64,000 nucleotides of DNA from Buxus sempervirens (lineage: Eukaryota > Streptophyta > Magnoliopsida > Buxales > Buxaceae): positions 15,686,001-15,750,000 of the forward strand of contig OX387193.1 in the NCBI GenBank assembly GCA_947561395.2, given 5' to 3'. The notes beneath the pieces are model-generated. The model saw only the letters and a program-made list of their open reading frames with translations. It did not search any database and was not told where the DNA came from. How positions within the stretch are numbered: the first letter of the stretch is position 1; each line of letters starts with the position of its first letter. The position numbers and the translations under genes were made by a program. Of this stretch, positions 11,304 to 23,609 are shown piece by piece.

Positions 11304-14300
11304 TGTCAGCACCTCATTTTTGCACCTAGAAAAATGAAAAAATAAAACCCTAATGGAAAAGGTCAAACCTGAAGGGGTAAAAAATTTGACTTTTTGATTG
11401 GGTGCAAATTGACTACCAAACTTCATACCATTGGAAAGAGGATTCCGATACGAGTCTAACGACACTGAGTTTGCTCAAATCGGAGTCCGGATAAAGAAGT
11501 TATGGGCTGGTCAAATCTGGAAATAGCAGAAATCGGCTTTTTGCAAAACTCTGAATTAGCTGCTCAATTTTATACTAGCAGAAAGAGAATCTCGACACGA
11601 TTCCAACGCAACCAATTTTGCTGGAATCGGGGTCCTCGGATAAGGAGATATGATTAAAACTCGCTCCGGGACGCGACTTTGCACTTCTGCTAAAAAAAAT
11701 CCAAATTTGCTGCTAAACTCTGGCTCAGTGGATAGAGGATCCCAACTTGATTCCAACGCCACTAATTTTGCTGAAATCGGATACCAGATGAAGAAGATAT
11801 GAGCAGTTAAAATTTCGAATAATCTGCACATGTGGCAAAATTTGAAGAAAGGACAAAAAATAAAAATCTAATAATAAAATATTAATATTTTGTAAATATC
11901 TACTAATTAAATTAAATAAAAATCAAAAGGAAAACTAAAAGAGCACATGCGTATAGCAAACAAAAAATCTCAATAAAATATTAATATAGATTAAATATCT
12001 AACAATTAAAATAATTCAAAAAGAAAATCAAAAATCAATGAGCACATGGGATAACTTAGCGGAGAAGAATGCTCAAAAGCCATCATTGGTTCTTTTAAAA
12101 AATAGGGCACATTTTGAAAATGTTGATCATTTGGTCATGGAGTGCAAAAGTAATTGTGTTTTGGTCATGGAATATAAATAGACTTCCTTAGCCCATTTTG
12201 AGGGGAGGTCGGCCATTACATTTGTCTCTCCAACTTTTCTTCAAGGTTTGGCCTCTCCATTCTTCCCCCTCAATACCCTTACACGACCACCCCTTTCTCC
12301 TCATCTTCCATTTAATCCCAAAACCATTAAACCCCTCCAATCTCTTCTTTTCCTTCTTCTTCCTCTCCTAACCTCTTGAAAACAAGGAGGAATCAACTCT
12401 TGGAGACAAAAGGAGGTTTCCAACTTGCTGTCAATTTATTTTTGGGGACCATAACACTTTAAAAAAAAAGGAAAGTAATAGTAAGGCGAGATCCCTAGTG
12501 ACTTTGTGTTCATCATATATTTAATACATAATTTTCTTGAACATATTTCTTTTATTTGTACTAAGATATGCTTTTGCTGTATATTTCTCACTGTTTGCTC
12601 TTTTGGCATGATGTGGGAGTCCCCATGATAAGGGGGACTCCATGTGTGTAACGATGGGAGGAGAGTTGTATTTGCAAGGTAAAAAAAAAAAAAAGGGATC
12701 ATCCGGTTAATCTCCCCTTTTGTTCTCTTTACTCTTATTTCATTTTTAAGAAGGGATTTTCCTCTTTGGCAGATCTTTTGTACCCCTAAATTTTTCTCCC
12801 TCTCTCCTTTCAGTTAGGATGAGATTCTTGTTCCACATGTGTGTTTGTTTTATATGTTTTTTACTTGCTCTTATGGCCATATACTAAGGCTATTTGCATC
12901 CATCTAAGCATGCATACTTTGGCACTTTTTAGTATACTATCCTTCTCCTTATAAATATCAAGATGAAGGTTATGCACACACAAAAGTCTTTTTTAAGAAA
13001 AAAAGAAAAAAAAAGAGATTGAGTTCTCTGTTGTCTACTTTCTTCTTACTTTATAAATTGAAGTAGATGTATTCTTACTTGACATGCTTTCATCATCGAT
13101 TGGTGTTCGTGATCATCTTACCCACTCATGTTAAATACTTCTTTAAGATCTGTTTTCAATTAATTTCTATCTATTGTAAATACTGATATGGGATTTTGTT
13201 TTCATTAAGCCCACTAGGCCACTAGTATATATATCTATATTCTAGATCATTTGAGGTATTTCCAGCTCGCTTTTAAAATCAAGATTGGTCTTTTAAATCT
13301 TTGTTTTCTAGTTACTGTAGCTATGTACTATTTTCATGCATAGTTGTCATCAATTTGTTTGAGTTCTCATACATGATTGTCACCATGTCATTTGATTCAT
13401 ATACTTTCTCTGGTTTTGTTGAACATACATAGATGGTTTGTTCATTTAAACTTGGATTTAGGTCTTCCTTGATTTTTTGGTTTTCCTCCAAGGAGGGGAG
13501 AGATGAGCTTCATATTAATACTAAACAGGGACCCCTAGAGTCCCTGTTTCAAGACCCTAGAGGATGATCAAAGGCAGGAATCATCTCCTGTTCGAAAGCA
13601 CCATGAAGGAAGCCTTTTAGCAAAAATCAAGCCATGAACACCATTGCGCAACTCATGGAAGACAGCGGCCGCCCTGGGAGATGGCCGAGAGAAACCCACC
13701 TACATTCAGGTGTTTCTCGGATTTCGGGCATGGACCGCATCGGGTTTGCGATCAGACCCAATCCGTAAGGTAAAGGTGGTTGGACCCTGAAAGTTTATAA
13801 AACTTGATTTTTCCGACTCAGGTCCATCCGGTTCGATTCAAATAAGATTAGTTTGAACCCTTTGGGCTTTTGGGCTAACCCAAGCCCACTTTTAGTGACC
13901 TGGGTCCATTCAAACCCACCAAGGCATTGTGGGCTCTCCAATGGGGCCCACATCCAGACTGACCCACACTAGGATCCGTTTCATAAATGGGTCTCGGGTC
14001 ACTTGATTAAAAACCCATGGGCCAAGTCCAAGCCCAATGGGCCTTAAAACCTTAAACCCACTCAATTAAATTGCATGTTTAATTAACTTCAAAATTAATT
14101 GATCAAATCCAATAAGGGTTACCCAATAACCCTAATGGGCCATGGGCTTGACTTAAAGCCCAACTTGGCAACCAATGGGCCTTCCAACAGGGCCCGCATC
14201 CGATTCACTTCACTTAAATGGCTAAAAAGATAAAAATGAATAAAAGGAACTTACACCTGCAGAGGTCCCTACCACACTTAATCTGATACATGCTGGGTTA

Positions 14301-14548
14301 GGATTAGGGTGAGACTGAGCTGACTCGAACCAAGAAAATCCAAGGGACCCGTCAGATTGACGGGGCAGACTAGGGTGTTTTTGGACTTCCCCGGACCGTA
14401 ATTGAGAACTTAGCCGGAATCTTGAACTGCAGACCAATAGGCAAATCTAGGAACCCAGGTATTTGTCTGCACCCCATTAGGCAGTGGCGACTCCTGAATT
14501 CCCGAGGCACGCACTCCCAAGTGCACCTTGTGTGTGGCCATGCGCACA
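11304..14548 (+). mobile_element. Solo LTR, Ty3-like (Tat/Ogre-like family)
   Basis: Solo LTR of 3245 bp, TG...CA. It begins TGTCAGCACCTCATTTTTGC and ends near GCGCACA. A perfect 5-bp target duplication ATGGG lies at 11299-11303 and 14549-14553. It contains a TATA-like box (ATATAAATAG near 12172). Its 3' part carries the GTGGCGACTCC motif shared with the other two long LTRs of this family (42666-46454 and 48721-51595). There is no internal coding region, as expected after LTR-LTR recombination. Confidence 0.88.
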
Positions 14549-14553
14549 ATGGG

Positions 14554-15797
14554 GTTAGAATGGTAGAAGGGAATTTTAGGGCTTGTCGATTTGGGAGGAA
14601 GAAAACGCTGGTTTTGTTTTTTTGGGTTTCTTGGACCCAACTAAAGAATGTATTCGGTTGGGTTCATAATGGGTGAGTGGTTCAAGTCTTAATAAGGGAA
14701 TGAGGGTCTCACATGCCTCTCATGTGAGGCCCTTTTGGTAAGTTTAAGGGAAAAGGAGGCCTGAAGTGTCTTGACTTTGACGTACAAGCCTCCTGGGAAT
14801 GACCTCCCAAAAAGGAGGCCTTTCGCGTAATTTTCCCTATTTCATATTAACCATGATGAAACGAACCCCATCACGCTCTATCTGGTTACTAAAGTTGAAC
14901 TAAGAAAATAATAATAATGGAAAGAAAGAGAAGAATATTGGAACCTTTCTAAGCATTGCTCAGGAGTTAATCGTCATCTTGCTGAATGTGCGTGACTTTT
15001 CATTCACACACATTCAGCAATTTCCGTTTTATCCATAACGTTAATAAAACGGTAAATAGGGAAAACCAAAATTAGTTTAAGGAAAGGACAAACCAAACCA
15101 ATAGTAACCAAAAATAAATTAAAATATACAAATTGAAGTGAGAAATTATCACACACGCTCGCCCGACCAGACGGGTGGCGGCATGCATGATTTAAAAGCA
15201 CACCGGCACACAACAATATATAGTATCTCACTTTAGGGGTTGCACCCCTTTAGTGCACACTACTATTAATAAACACAAGAAAGTGTTGATAAACTTCCAA
15301 TGTTGGACTATTGTTCCCATATAAGACAAACACAAGAAGACAAAAAATTTTGAGCCCTTTATAAAACTACAAAACACAACAACGCCCACATGAAAAAAAA
15401 AAAAAAAAAAACAAAACACTGATTGTGAAATGCTCCACATGTCATCATCTCATGTCTTTGATTACTTTGGTTGTCATACTCAACATAGATCCAAAGGGAT
15501 GTTTGTAGCCACAGTGTACCATGTATGTGCGGAGTGTAATATAAGAATATTTCAAGGAAGCTCACAATTGAATAGTGATGTATTGTCTAAGGTATGCTTG
15601 AATATTCGGTTGAGATTCAACAGCTTAATTAGTTGAATACCAAGGCTCTTCAAATCATGAACTGTCTTTGATCAAAGACATTGACGAAAACACAAAGAAA
15701 CACGTGTTGGCTACAGTCAGGTAAAACTGTATAATACTTTTGTTTGATAAATACAAAAGTTATGATTAGAACAACTTGTTCTAATTGTCTTATGTAG
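14554..15797. other. No gene recognised
   Basis: Intergenic sequence with several small hairpins (for example GGTCTCACATG/CATGTGAGGCC near 14705-14733) and a poly-A run near 15391-15410. The stretch after the poly-A resembles text at 19150-19180 (atgctccacatg), probably a shared old repeat. Confidence 0.45.
14979..15020. repeat. Short hairpin
   Basis: Left arm TTGCTGAATGTGCGTGA, a loop of about 7 nt, right arm TTCACACACATTCAGCAA. The arms pair with one mismatch. No further context identifies it. Confidence 0.6.
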
Positions 15798-17010
15798 ATG
15801 AAATTTGATATTGAGGAATCGGGTCACCAGTTCATCCTACAATCGGTGAGCAAAAAGTGGAGGGATTTTAAGTGTGGTATAAAGAGGAAATATTATGACC
15901 CTGAGATGGCTATTCCAGCATTGTATGCCCGTCACCCCGAGGGAGTATTGCACAACCAATGGCGTAATCTTGTGCAATTTTGGACTTCTCAGGAGAGTCA
16001 AGTATAATTTTCTATAAAGAAAATAAGATCTCTTGCATGATTTTATCCACGTTATGTTCTAACCAACTCTAAAATTTTTCTAATGCAGAAAATTAGTGAT
16101 AGAAATAAAATAAATCGTTTGCACCAAGAAATGTCTCATACCTCAGGGACGAAAAGTTTTGCCAATTTAAGGCATGAAGAGGTATATCTCTTTTATGATT
16201 TCATGTAGTATGCTCATTTTTTTTTTCATATTGTATGTCAATACATGCTTTACTAATCTATATATTGTGTTATCAATAGCAACTGAATAGTGCCAGTCAA
16301 GCTCTCCCAAGTAGAGCTGATGTTTTTATTAAGACACACATTAGGAAAGATGGTTCAGCTGTTGATGTATTGTCACAAGAAAAAATTGTAAGTTGAATAA
16401 TTTAATTTTAGATTTGTTTTGGACAATTATAATAGTAAATGTCAGTTCCAATTACTAACAAATGTTTCAACATATTTTGCAGAAACAGATGAAGGAGTTG
16501 AAGGCACAGATGCCAAAGGGCTCACAAGATAGCACGGACCGCTACGATATCTTCTCTCAGGTCATGGGACCTGAGAGAAGTGGTCGTGTTCGTGGTTGTG
16601 GATTAGGCCCCAACCCCACCAAACTTTGGGGGTCATCTTCAGCCTATTTTGATGTCTCGTCTAGTCAGTCAGAAATATGCAAGTTGAAGGACCAAGTTAA
16701 AAGATGCAGGAGCTTAGGAACATAGTTCAAAGCTTATCTAGACAGGTATTTTTTTCTATTTATTTATAGTTTGCCGAAAGATACTTTAGGATGAAACTTG
16801 AATAGTCAAATAATATCTTAGCATCTTTTTATGTAGGTTGGTGAACATTTTAGCCGACAAGAGGCTCCTACAGAACCAGGGAGGTGATCAACTGAGGTAA
16901 TCGTTATTATTAGATATTAATATACCATTAGTTTAACTTTAGGTTTTACTATATTTTTATTGAGTAAATTAAAATACTTTTCAGGAGGGCTCTAACAATG
17001 ATCGATGAAT
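15798..17010 (+). pseudogene. CACTA (En/Spm) second gene, Transposase_24-like
   Basis: Five or six exons with regular GT/AG borders: 15798-16001, 16089-16181, 16280-16388, 16483-16745, 16837-16896 and a terminal piece from 16985. The encoded text (SVSKKWRDFKCGIKRKYY, HNQWRNLVQFWTSQESQ, NKINRLHQEMSHTSG, ADVFIKTHIRKDGSAVD, YDIFSQVMGPERSGRVRGCG) is the plant Ptta/En/Spm-type transposase family found in the second gene of CACTA elements. The product is thought to bind subterminal repeats. The start at 15798 follows an intron-like acceptor, so upstream exons may be missing. A one-base frame slip near 16700 and a stop in the 16837 exon suggest a decayed gene. The matching CACTA 3' tip lies 0.6 kb downstream. 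Confidence 0.75.
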
Positions 17011-17479
17011 CTTAGATGAGTATACTTAACACCTGGTCATGGACAGGTATGTTTAAAGCAATTGGAGCATGTGTATTTAGTCACTTTATTATCATGACTA
17101 TTTTTGGTGTTATTGGTGTTTTCGCAGTGGAGCTTGAAGGTTGTAAACAAATTTTTTTTGTTTTTTTGTTTTTTCTAATCAGGTTTGTAGATGAATTTTG
17201 AACTATCAAAGGTTGTAATGGAAAGTACAAGTTTCAAATTAATGTTTTTTTTAATTTGTAAATTATTATTATTTTTATTTGGTTGAATGGGTGGTTGCAG
17301 GCAAGAGGGAGAGGGAGAGAGAAAAGGGGGGGTGTGTGTTTATTTGTGAAAATAAAAAAAAAACGGGGGTCGTGGGATAGCGCCAAATGCATGGGGGGTT
17401 TATTTGTGAAAATAAAAAAATCGGGGGTCGTAAAAATAAAAACAAAAACGCCCAAAAAAAAAAAAAGACCTGTAGCGGC

Positions 17480-17632
17480 AGGCACGACCGCCACTACGCC
17501 CGTCGCTGAAAGAATCAGCGACGGGCGAATCTTCGGCGGACAACTGTCGTTCCGTTTGATTTTTAGCGGCGGACATTTGGCCTTTAGCGGCGGTCTTAGT
17601 CCGCCGCTAAAAGTGACTTTTTTTGTAGTGTG
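17480..17632 (+). mobile_element. CACTA 3' terminus with nested hairpins
   Basis: The sequence ends in TTTTTTTGTAGTG, the reverse complement of the CACTACAAAAAAA start used by plant CACTA elements. It is preceded by strong GC-rich hairpins: GCCCGTCGCTG/CAGCGACGGGC (17499-17527) and TTTAGCGGCGG/CCGCCGCTAAA (about 17582-17611). This is the likely right end of the element that carried the Transposase_24-like gene. The left end was not found. Confidence 0.75.
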
Positions 17633-17941
17633 ATGTGGGAAAGAACATGTAGTTAGGTGGATGGATCATCCATTCATGTTGAAAACTATGGTTGACCTTT
17701 AGTCTTCAAATCTTTGGATTGGTAGTCATAGTTGCTTGATGACCACGGTTCGTAAGGAATGTGAGGAGATGATCATTGTAAATATGTTTTGTTAGTTACA
17801 TAAAAGATGTTCTATTATATATGCTCATAAATCTCACGTTGATAACGCACACGTAGTACTCTTCTGCTAGTCAAATTCAACGTTAGTGTGCAATAATGAT
17901 CACAGCCTGGTCCTTTTAGCCTTCATAGCAAACCTCGTGAT

Positions 17942-18772
17942 CAAGGTTTTCTAGATCGAGATTGGGGACCAGACCAGTCAGGCCCGATCCCAATACAAAC
18001 TATACTAGACTGGTTGAACCGGCTGGTCCAAGGTGATCCAGCAGAAAAATTAGAAAAAAATTTGATTTGCTTTGGATCGGCTGAATACCTGTCCGGTTAG
18101 GCCAGTCCAGAATAGTACTATTTGGTCCGAAATGGTACCGGCCGATCCAGTCTAGTCCAGTATTAAAAATTCAGAAAGATTTAAAAGTGTCAAGAAAATC
18201 CAAAAAAATAAGAAAATTTTATTTATAAAGGTTATAAATTATAGATGATTGATATAAGATATAATAAAGTTGAAAATCTATGTTAAAATGTCAAATTTTA
18301 ACATATAATTTGATATGTTATAATTATTACAAACAATATGTTATTTTTTTATAATTTGATATATATCGAATTATATGCTATGATAAATATAACATATAAT
18401 ATCAAATTATATGTTATATGTTATTTTTTTGTGATAATATAATTTGACAAATAATGATATATTATAATATTATAATATAAAGATATAATTTGATATTATA
18501 ATATATAATATTAACTTTATTATATTTATATCAATCATCTGTAATTTTTAACAATTATAAAAGATTTTTTTCTGATTTTTTTAGATTCTTTTTGATATTT
18601 TTTAAAATTTTCTGAATTTTACAGATGGGACCGATTATGGACCGGACGGACTATGGACTGGCCGATACCGTTTTAGACCAGTCAGTACCGCTTTGAACAA
18701 GATGCACCGGATCGGTACCGGCCGGTCCAATGTCATCCGTTTTAAAGGATGATCCTAGTCCAGTAAACCATG
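17942..18772. mobile_element. hAT-type MITE with long inverted arms
   Basis: Foldback element of 831 bp with no coding capacity. A perfect 8-bp target duplication CTCGTGAT lies at 17934-17941 and 18773-18780. The ends are CAAGGTTTTCTAG on the left and the complement of CATGGTTTACTGG on the right. The arms are GC-rich with CCGGTACCGGCCG-type words and flank a very AT-rich core (18240-18530). The 8-bp duplication and CA-type ends point to hAT. Confidence 0.85.
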
Positions 18773-18780
18773 CTCGTGAT

Positions 18781-19690
18781 ACACGCTTTGTACCAATTTG
18801 GACAATTCACATCTCCTACAACACATTATGGTGGGGCCCACCATTCACTTCTTGGTGAATGTGTGGGGGTGCATACACCCCACACTATAGACGATTTCCA
18901 TTGCAATTCAAGATGCTTTGGCCGTGAGATGCAACCGGTGTTTTATCGTTATTGTAAATGTTTCAAGTGGGGCCCACACTAAAATAAATGGAAAGGAAAA
19001 TCAGGTAAACATAGCAAAGGGATAAATCGTCTGCCATGTTTAGCTGAATTGTCACTTGCTTTGTTCGTAAGATGCTGCCATGTGGACATCTCACGTTCAT
19101 GTTTATTTGAATTTTCATGTCACCATTTCAAACATTTACAATAATAAAAAAACAATGATCGTGAGATGCTCCACATGACAAATAATGTAGAAGATTTCAT
19201 TCCTACGACAAAAGATTATTGGAAAGGGAAGTAAAGATTCGAATCGAGATCAAATTATCGAAGACTATAATCCGTAGCGACAAAATTAATCGTTGCAGAA
19301 ACCATTCGTCTGACGCATAGATATCACAAGGTACGATGATGTGAAGTTAGTGTGATGTTGCCATGTGTGTCTCTAAACCACAAATATCACAAGGTACGAG
19401 AGACATCACACACGGGCAACACGTCATACTAACTTCACATCATCTACGATGTGAGCCTGCAGTGTATCGACACCTCACATCACAAGATACAAGGTACTAT
19501 AGATAATGGGAACCATTGACCCTGTACTTATGGTCACAATCTGCCATATTTCTTTCATAAGGATAATAGTGATTTGAAAAGTGCATGATTTACGTTTTTT
19601 TGTATTTTTCTGCGTGTTACATGAATTATTGGACAGAACCAAACGTACCACCACCACCCCGGCCCACACAATTAAAACATGTAACGTAGA
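18781..19690. other. Upstream region of the BAHD gene
   Basis: Intergenic DNA with small repeats such as atcacaaggtacga and the hairpin at 19335-19444. No gene is recognised. Confidence 0.5.
19335..19444. repeat. Long imperfect hairpin upstream of BAHD gene
   Basis: Left arm 19335-19374 (GATGATGTGAAGTTAGTGTG onward) pairs with right arm 19399-19444 (ending ACTAACTTCACATCATC). The arms are about 40-46 nt with a few bulges and the loop is about 24 nt. It could be a foldback repeat or a hairpin RNA; the sequence alone does not decide. Confidence 0.7.
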
Positions 19691-19696
19691 ATGCTC

Positions 19697-19779
19697 CACA
19701 TGTTCCACATGTTACATCTCATTCAAACTGTGCAGATTCCACATGTTACGTCTCATTCAAACTGTGCAGATTCCACATG
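19697..19779 (+). promoter_or_regulatory. Tandem CACATG E-box array
   Basis: Four CACATG hexamers start at 19697, 19706, 19740 and 19774. The last three are exactly 34 bp apart because they sit in a tandem 34-bp repeat (CACATGTTAC, then CTCATTCAAACTGTGCAGATTC). CACATG is a CANNTG core bound by plant bHLH/MYC proteins. The array lies about 260-340 bp upstream of the BAHD start codon. Confidence 0.6.
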
Positions 19780-19923
19780 TTATACTTCATTCAAACTTCA
19801 ACGAAAATATGTGTTTTTTCACATTGAAATATATGAAAACACTTCTCTCATTGAAAATAATTTAGAACCTCTCTCTCTCTCTTACGCGTTTTCTTTGTTT
19901 CACACACACTCCCACAGCCTCGC

Positions 19924-19932
19924 CCTATAAGT
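19924..19932 (+). promoter_or_regulatory. Likely TATA box of the BAHD gene
   Basis: CCTATAAGT lies 102-110 bp before the ATG. That would put transcription start near 19955-19960 and give a 5' leader of about 75 nt. It is the best TATA match in the upstream 300 bp. Confidence 0.5.
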
Positions 19933-20033
19933 ACGTTAATCCAGAAACTAAATGAACCAAACCAATCAAACTCTCCCATATCTTCCTCCAATCTGCTCTA
20001 ATCTCCTCTTACTAACGCCAATTTCTGCCATAC

Positions 20034-22705
20034 ATGGCTTCATCCGCATCCTCTCTAGTCTTTTCTGTGCGAAGGCGTGAACCAGTGGTGGTTGCTCCAT
20101 CAAAACCCACACCCCATGAGTTCAAGCACCTCTCTGACATCGACGACCAAGAGGGTGTTCGGTTCCAAATCCCGGTGATACAGTTCTACCGATATGATCC
20201 CAAAATGGGAGACCGAGACCCTGTAAAGGTAATCCGAAATGCACTTGCCGAAGCACTTGTCTTTTACTATCCCTTTGCGGGTAGGCTCCGCGAAGGACCT
20301 GGTCGGAAGCTCATAGTGGAGTGCACCGGTGAAGGTGTCATTTTCATCGAGGCTGACGCCTATGTGACGCTCGAGCAGTTCGGTGACGAGCTTCAGCCAC
20401 CGTTTCCATGCTGGGAAGAGCTTCTCTATGACGTCCCCGGCTCCGGCGATGTTCTTCACTGCCCTTTGTTGCTGATCCAGGTAAGGCAATTTATCCAGGA
20501 AATTATTATGGAGCCGAAAAGTGTAAGTGATTTAGTTATTCAACTAAATGGTCTACATTTAGGCAATTTATACTAAATGTTGGCGATTTAGATAAAATCA
20601 TGTGGCTGCACATAAATGTGTGTCTAGGATATAAATTAACGCAACCAAAATTAATTATAATGGGATGATTTTGGGGTTGTATCACCTACAACAAAGATAC
20701 TTTGTAGAGTCCTACACCAAGATACATAAGTGTAGGGTCCATAGAATATTCACTTGGTGAGCTCCACACGTGACTAATGATCATCCAGCGCAAATTCATT
20801 TTACACCATATACAACAATACACAATGATGTGGAGCCTATGGATTATTCACTTTAATGGATTCACATCAACGTCTTTTGCTTTACATGCTGTAAATGAGA
20901 TCTGCACTACAGAATATGTGCATTTCACACATAAGTGTGTCAATATAAGGTTGTACGAAGCATCTACACAAGGATGGCAATGGTTTGGTTTTACAGAAAA
21001 CCAAAACCGAATCAACGTGTTTACAATGAAGATTGTAGCCGCTATGGTTTACTAATTTTAAAACCAAAACCGTTGAACTTTCGTATTCTTGAAATAGTAA
21101 CCGAACCGAACCAAATCATTTCACCTTTTTTAGAAGTTCGGATGGATTAAATTTTTATTATTTTACTATGACTACACAATGACGCGCTAATGAAAAATTG
21201 TATCAAAAGAATTCATTCCAAAGTATAATAAAAAAGAAAAAGTAACGTAAATTTTTTTGTTTTAGTAACTATTCAAGACCATTCATGATTCAACGCTAGA
21301 AGCGACACACCATCCCCTATTAATGTTTAACCGAAAGTTTATGTATATTATATGTAGTCGGTTCGGTTTCGGTTTGATTTCACATTAAAACCATAATTGA
21401 ACCAAAACCATATCGGTTTTTTCAGTCAAAAACTAAAATCGAACTGAAACCGATTATTAAAAACCCGAAACCGATCCTAATAAAACCGAATTGTTTCCAT
21501 CCGTACATCTACACAACCAATATCTAGAGAGGCCCCAAGGAGCTGCAAACAGCAACAACTCAAATAATTTTCAAAGAAACCTGTAGTAGACACAAACAAT
21601 CGCTACTTGAATGACTTCCAAACATCTCTGAATGAGGTGATGCTGTCAAGTAATCTCTCCCATTTTATTAACAGCTTTGGTGAAACCTAGGCCTTTGCCC
21701 ATTTTTATACGTTTGATCTACATTTATGGTGTACATGATGGATATTGATTGAATTTCTTTTTCTTTATTCAGGTCACCCGTCTCATGTGTGGAGGTTTCA
21801 TATTTGCCGTCCGTCTCAACCACACAATGTGTGACGCAGCCGGATTGGTCCAATTTATGAATGCCGTGGGAGAGATGGCACGAGGCGCGCGTGCACCATC
21901 AATCTCACCCGTGTGGCAGAGAGATCTCCTGAGAGCCCGAAACCCACCACACGTGTCCCATGTGCATCACGAGTACGATGAAGTTCCCGACACGAGAGGC
22001 ACTCTCATGCCAGTTGGCGAAATGGCCCACCGATCCTTCTTCTTCGGCCCTAAAGAGATAACCGCAATGCGTAATCACGTGTCAATGCACCTTCGCACGA
22101 GTTCCAGTGTAGAGGTGCTGACTGCGTGCTTATGGCGATGCCGCACGATCGCTCTCCAACCCGACCCGGATGAGGAGATCCGTTTAATCATCATTGTCAA
22201 CGCACGTGCGAAGTTCAACCCGCCATTGCCGGTCGGATACTACGGAAATGCATTTGCTATTCCGGCGGCATTAACGACGGCGGGGAAGTTGTGTCAAAAT
22301 CCGTTAGAGTACGCCTTGGAACTGGTGAGGAAAGCGAAGAGGGCCGTAACGGAAGAGTACGTGAGATCGGTGGCGGATCTAATGGTGAGCAATGGTCGAC
22401 CCCATTTCACCGTGGTCCGAACCTTCTTGGTCTCAGATGTGACCCGGGCCGGGTTCGCAGAAGTGGATCTCGGATGGGGAAAGCCTGTGTATGGTGGACC
22501 TGCAAAGGGAGGAGTGGGGGCTATTCCAGGGGTGACCAGCTTCTACATACCCTTTAAAAACAAGGGAGAGAATGGGATTGTTGTGCCTTTGTGCTTTCCG
22601 GGTCCTGCCATGGAGAGATTTGTTTTGGAGCTTGAAAGCATGATTAAGGATCCCACAGACGGTCCGACCACAAAAACCCCACCCTTTATTGTGTCTGCAA
22701 TGTAG
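20034..22705 (+). CDS. BAHD acyltransferase, benzyl alcohol O-benzoyltransferase-like
   Basis: Two exons, 20034-20480 and 21773-22705, joined in phase 0 across a 1292-bp GT/AG intron, give 459 residues, the normal BAHD length. The catalytic HxxxD motif is HTMCD (His166, Asp170), just after the intron. The structural motif is DLGWG (about 381-385, usual form DFGWG). Blocks such as [56 protein letters not shown] and [14 protein letters not shown] match the benzyl alcohol/phenylethanol benzoyltransferase and anthraniloyl-methanol transferase clade. These cytosolic enzymes move a benzoyl or similar acyl group from CoA to an alcohol, making volatile or defence esters. The frame is clean and the start sits in the expected family position. 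Substrate is inference; hydroxycinnamoyl or acetyl donors are possible. Upstream lies the E-box array. Confidence 0.95.
20970..21506. mobile_element. hAT-type MITE in the BAHD intron
   Basis: About 537 bp with inverted ends (AAGGATGGCAATGG left, complement of TACGGATGGAAAC right). ATCTACAC is duplicated at 20962-20969 and 21507-21514. Both arms are rich in GGTTCGGTTT/AAACCGAA words. It makes up over 40% of the intron and does not touch the splice sites. Confidence 0.75.
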
Positions 22706-23609
22706 AAGGAGATCTAAAGTCAAATGTGTCCCGTGGGAAAAAAAATTTCTGTTACTAATATAAACCATAATCGACTGCAGTTCTAAATATGAAAAATAAG
22801 AATCTTCAAACAAATAAGAACGGAAAGTTCATAATATACAATCAAATCAAATCCTTATTCGTGAATACATTAATCGAGTGCTAGTTAGAAGAGTAACTAT
22901 TGATTGAAATATTTTCAACAGAAAATATTTTCTGGAAAAAACATTTCTCAGAAAAAAAGTTCATATTTTCTATTTTTCTGGCGTTTGGACATGAAATATC
23001 TTTATTGTTTGTCTACTTTTACTTTCCAAAAATATCCCCACCCTTAATTTTATTTCCTCTTATTTTCAAACTACCTTTGCACCCGTGCACTACTAAAAGT
23101 TGTACTAACGCCCCTCTTCTCTTCCAACCGGTATCTCTTTTCAAACGATAGTTACCAGAATATCTCCAAACGTTACCTCCTTTCAAATGTATAAATAAAA
23201 AGTTGCAATTTATCTTCTTCATGTTCCAAATATCCAATCGAATGTGTCCTATATTGCAAATCTCAAAGAGAAGTGAAGAACCACCAGTTAGTTTTTTCTT
23301 TTCTTTTTTTCATTCATGTCATTTGAATAGTTTTCATATTATTTAATTGAAATTCTTTTAGATAAGAATAAATCATTTTGGAATTATATATTAAAATATA
23401 GGTATAGATAACCATAGTTTAATCTCTAAACCTAGGCATAATAAATAAATATAAAAACAAAATATTATTTTTTAAAGAAGTGATTATGACTTGATTACAA
23501 ATAAAATTTTTATATAATTGCTCATGTAAAGGAAACACAAGGGATCATCATTATCGATTTTTCATCTCGTCTGCTTATTATTTTTGACTTTTAATCTAAA
23601 TAAAATTCC

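Noticed and set aside
17283-17633. 116-residue + strand ORF
   Set aside because: It lies in A-rich and GC-hairpin sequence of the CACTA 3' tip; low complexity and no domain.
18240-18530. Very AT-rich stretch as a replication origin or matrix attachment site
   Set aside because: It is the core of the hAT-type MITE, which explains the composition.
20100-20489. 129-residue ORF antisense to BAHD exon 1
   Set aside because: Shadow of the real coding exon; no domain.
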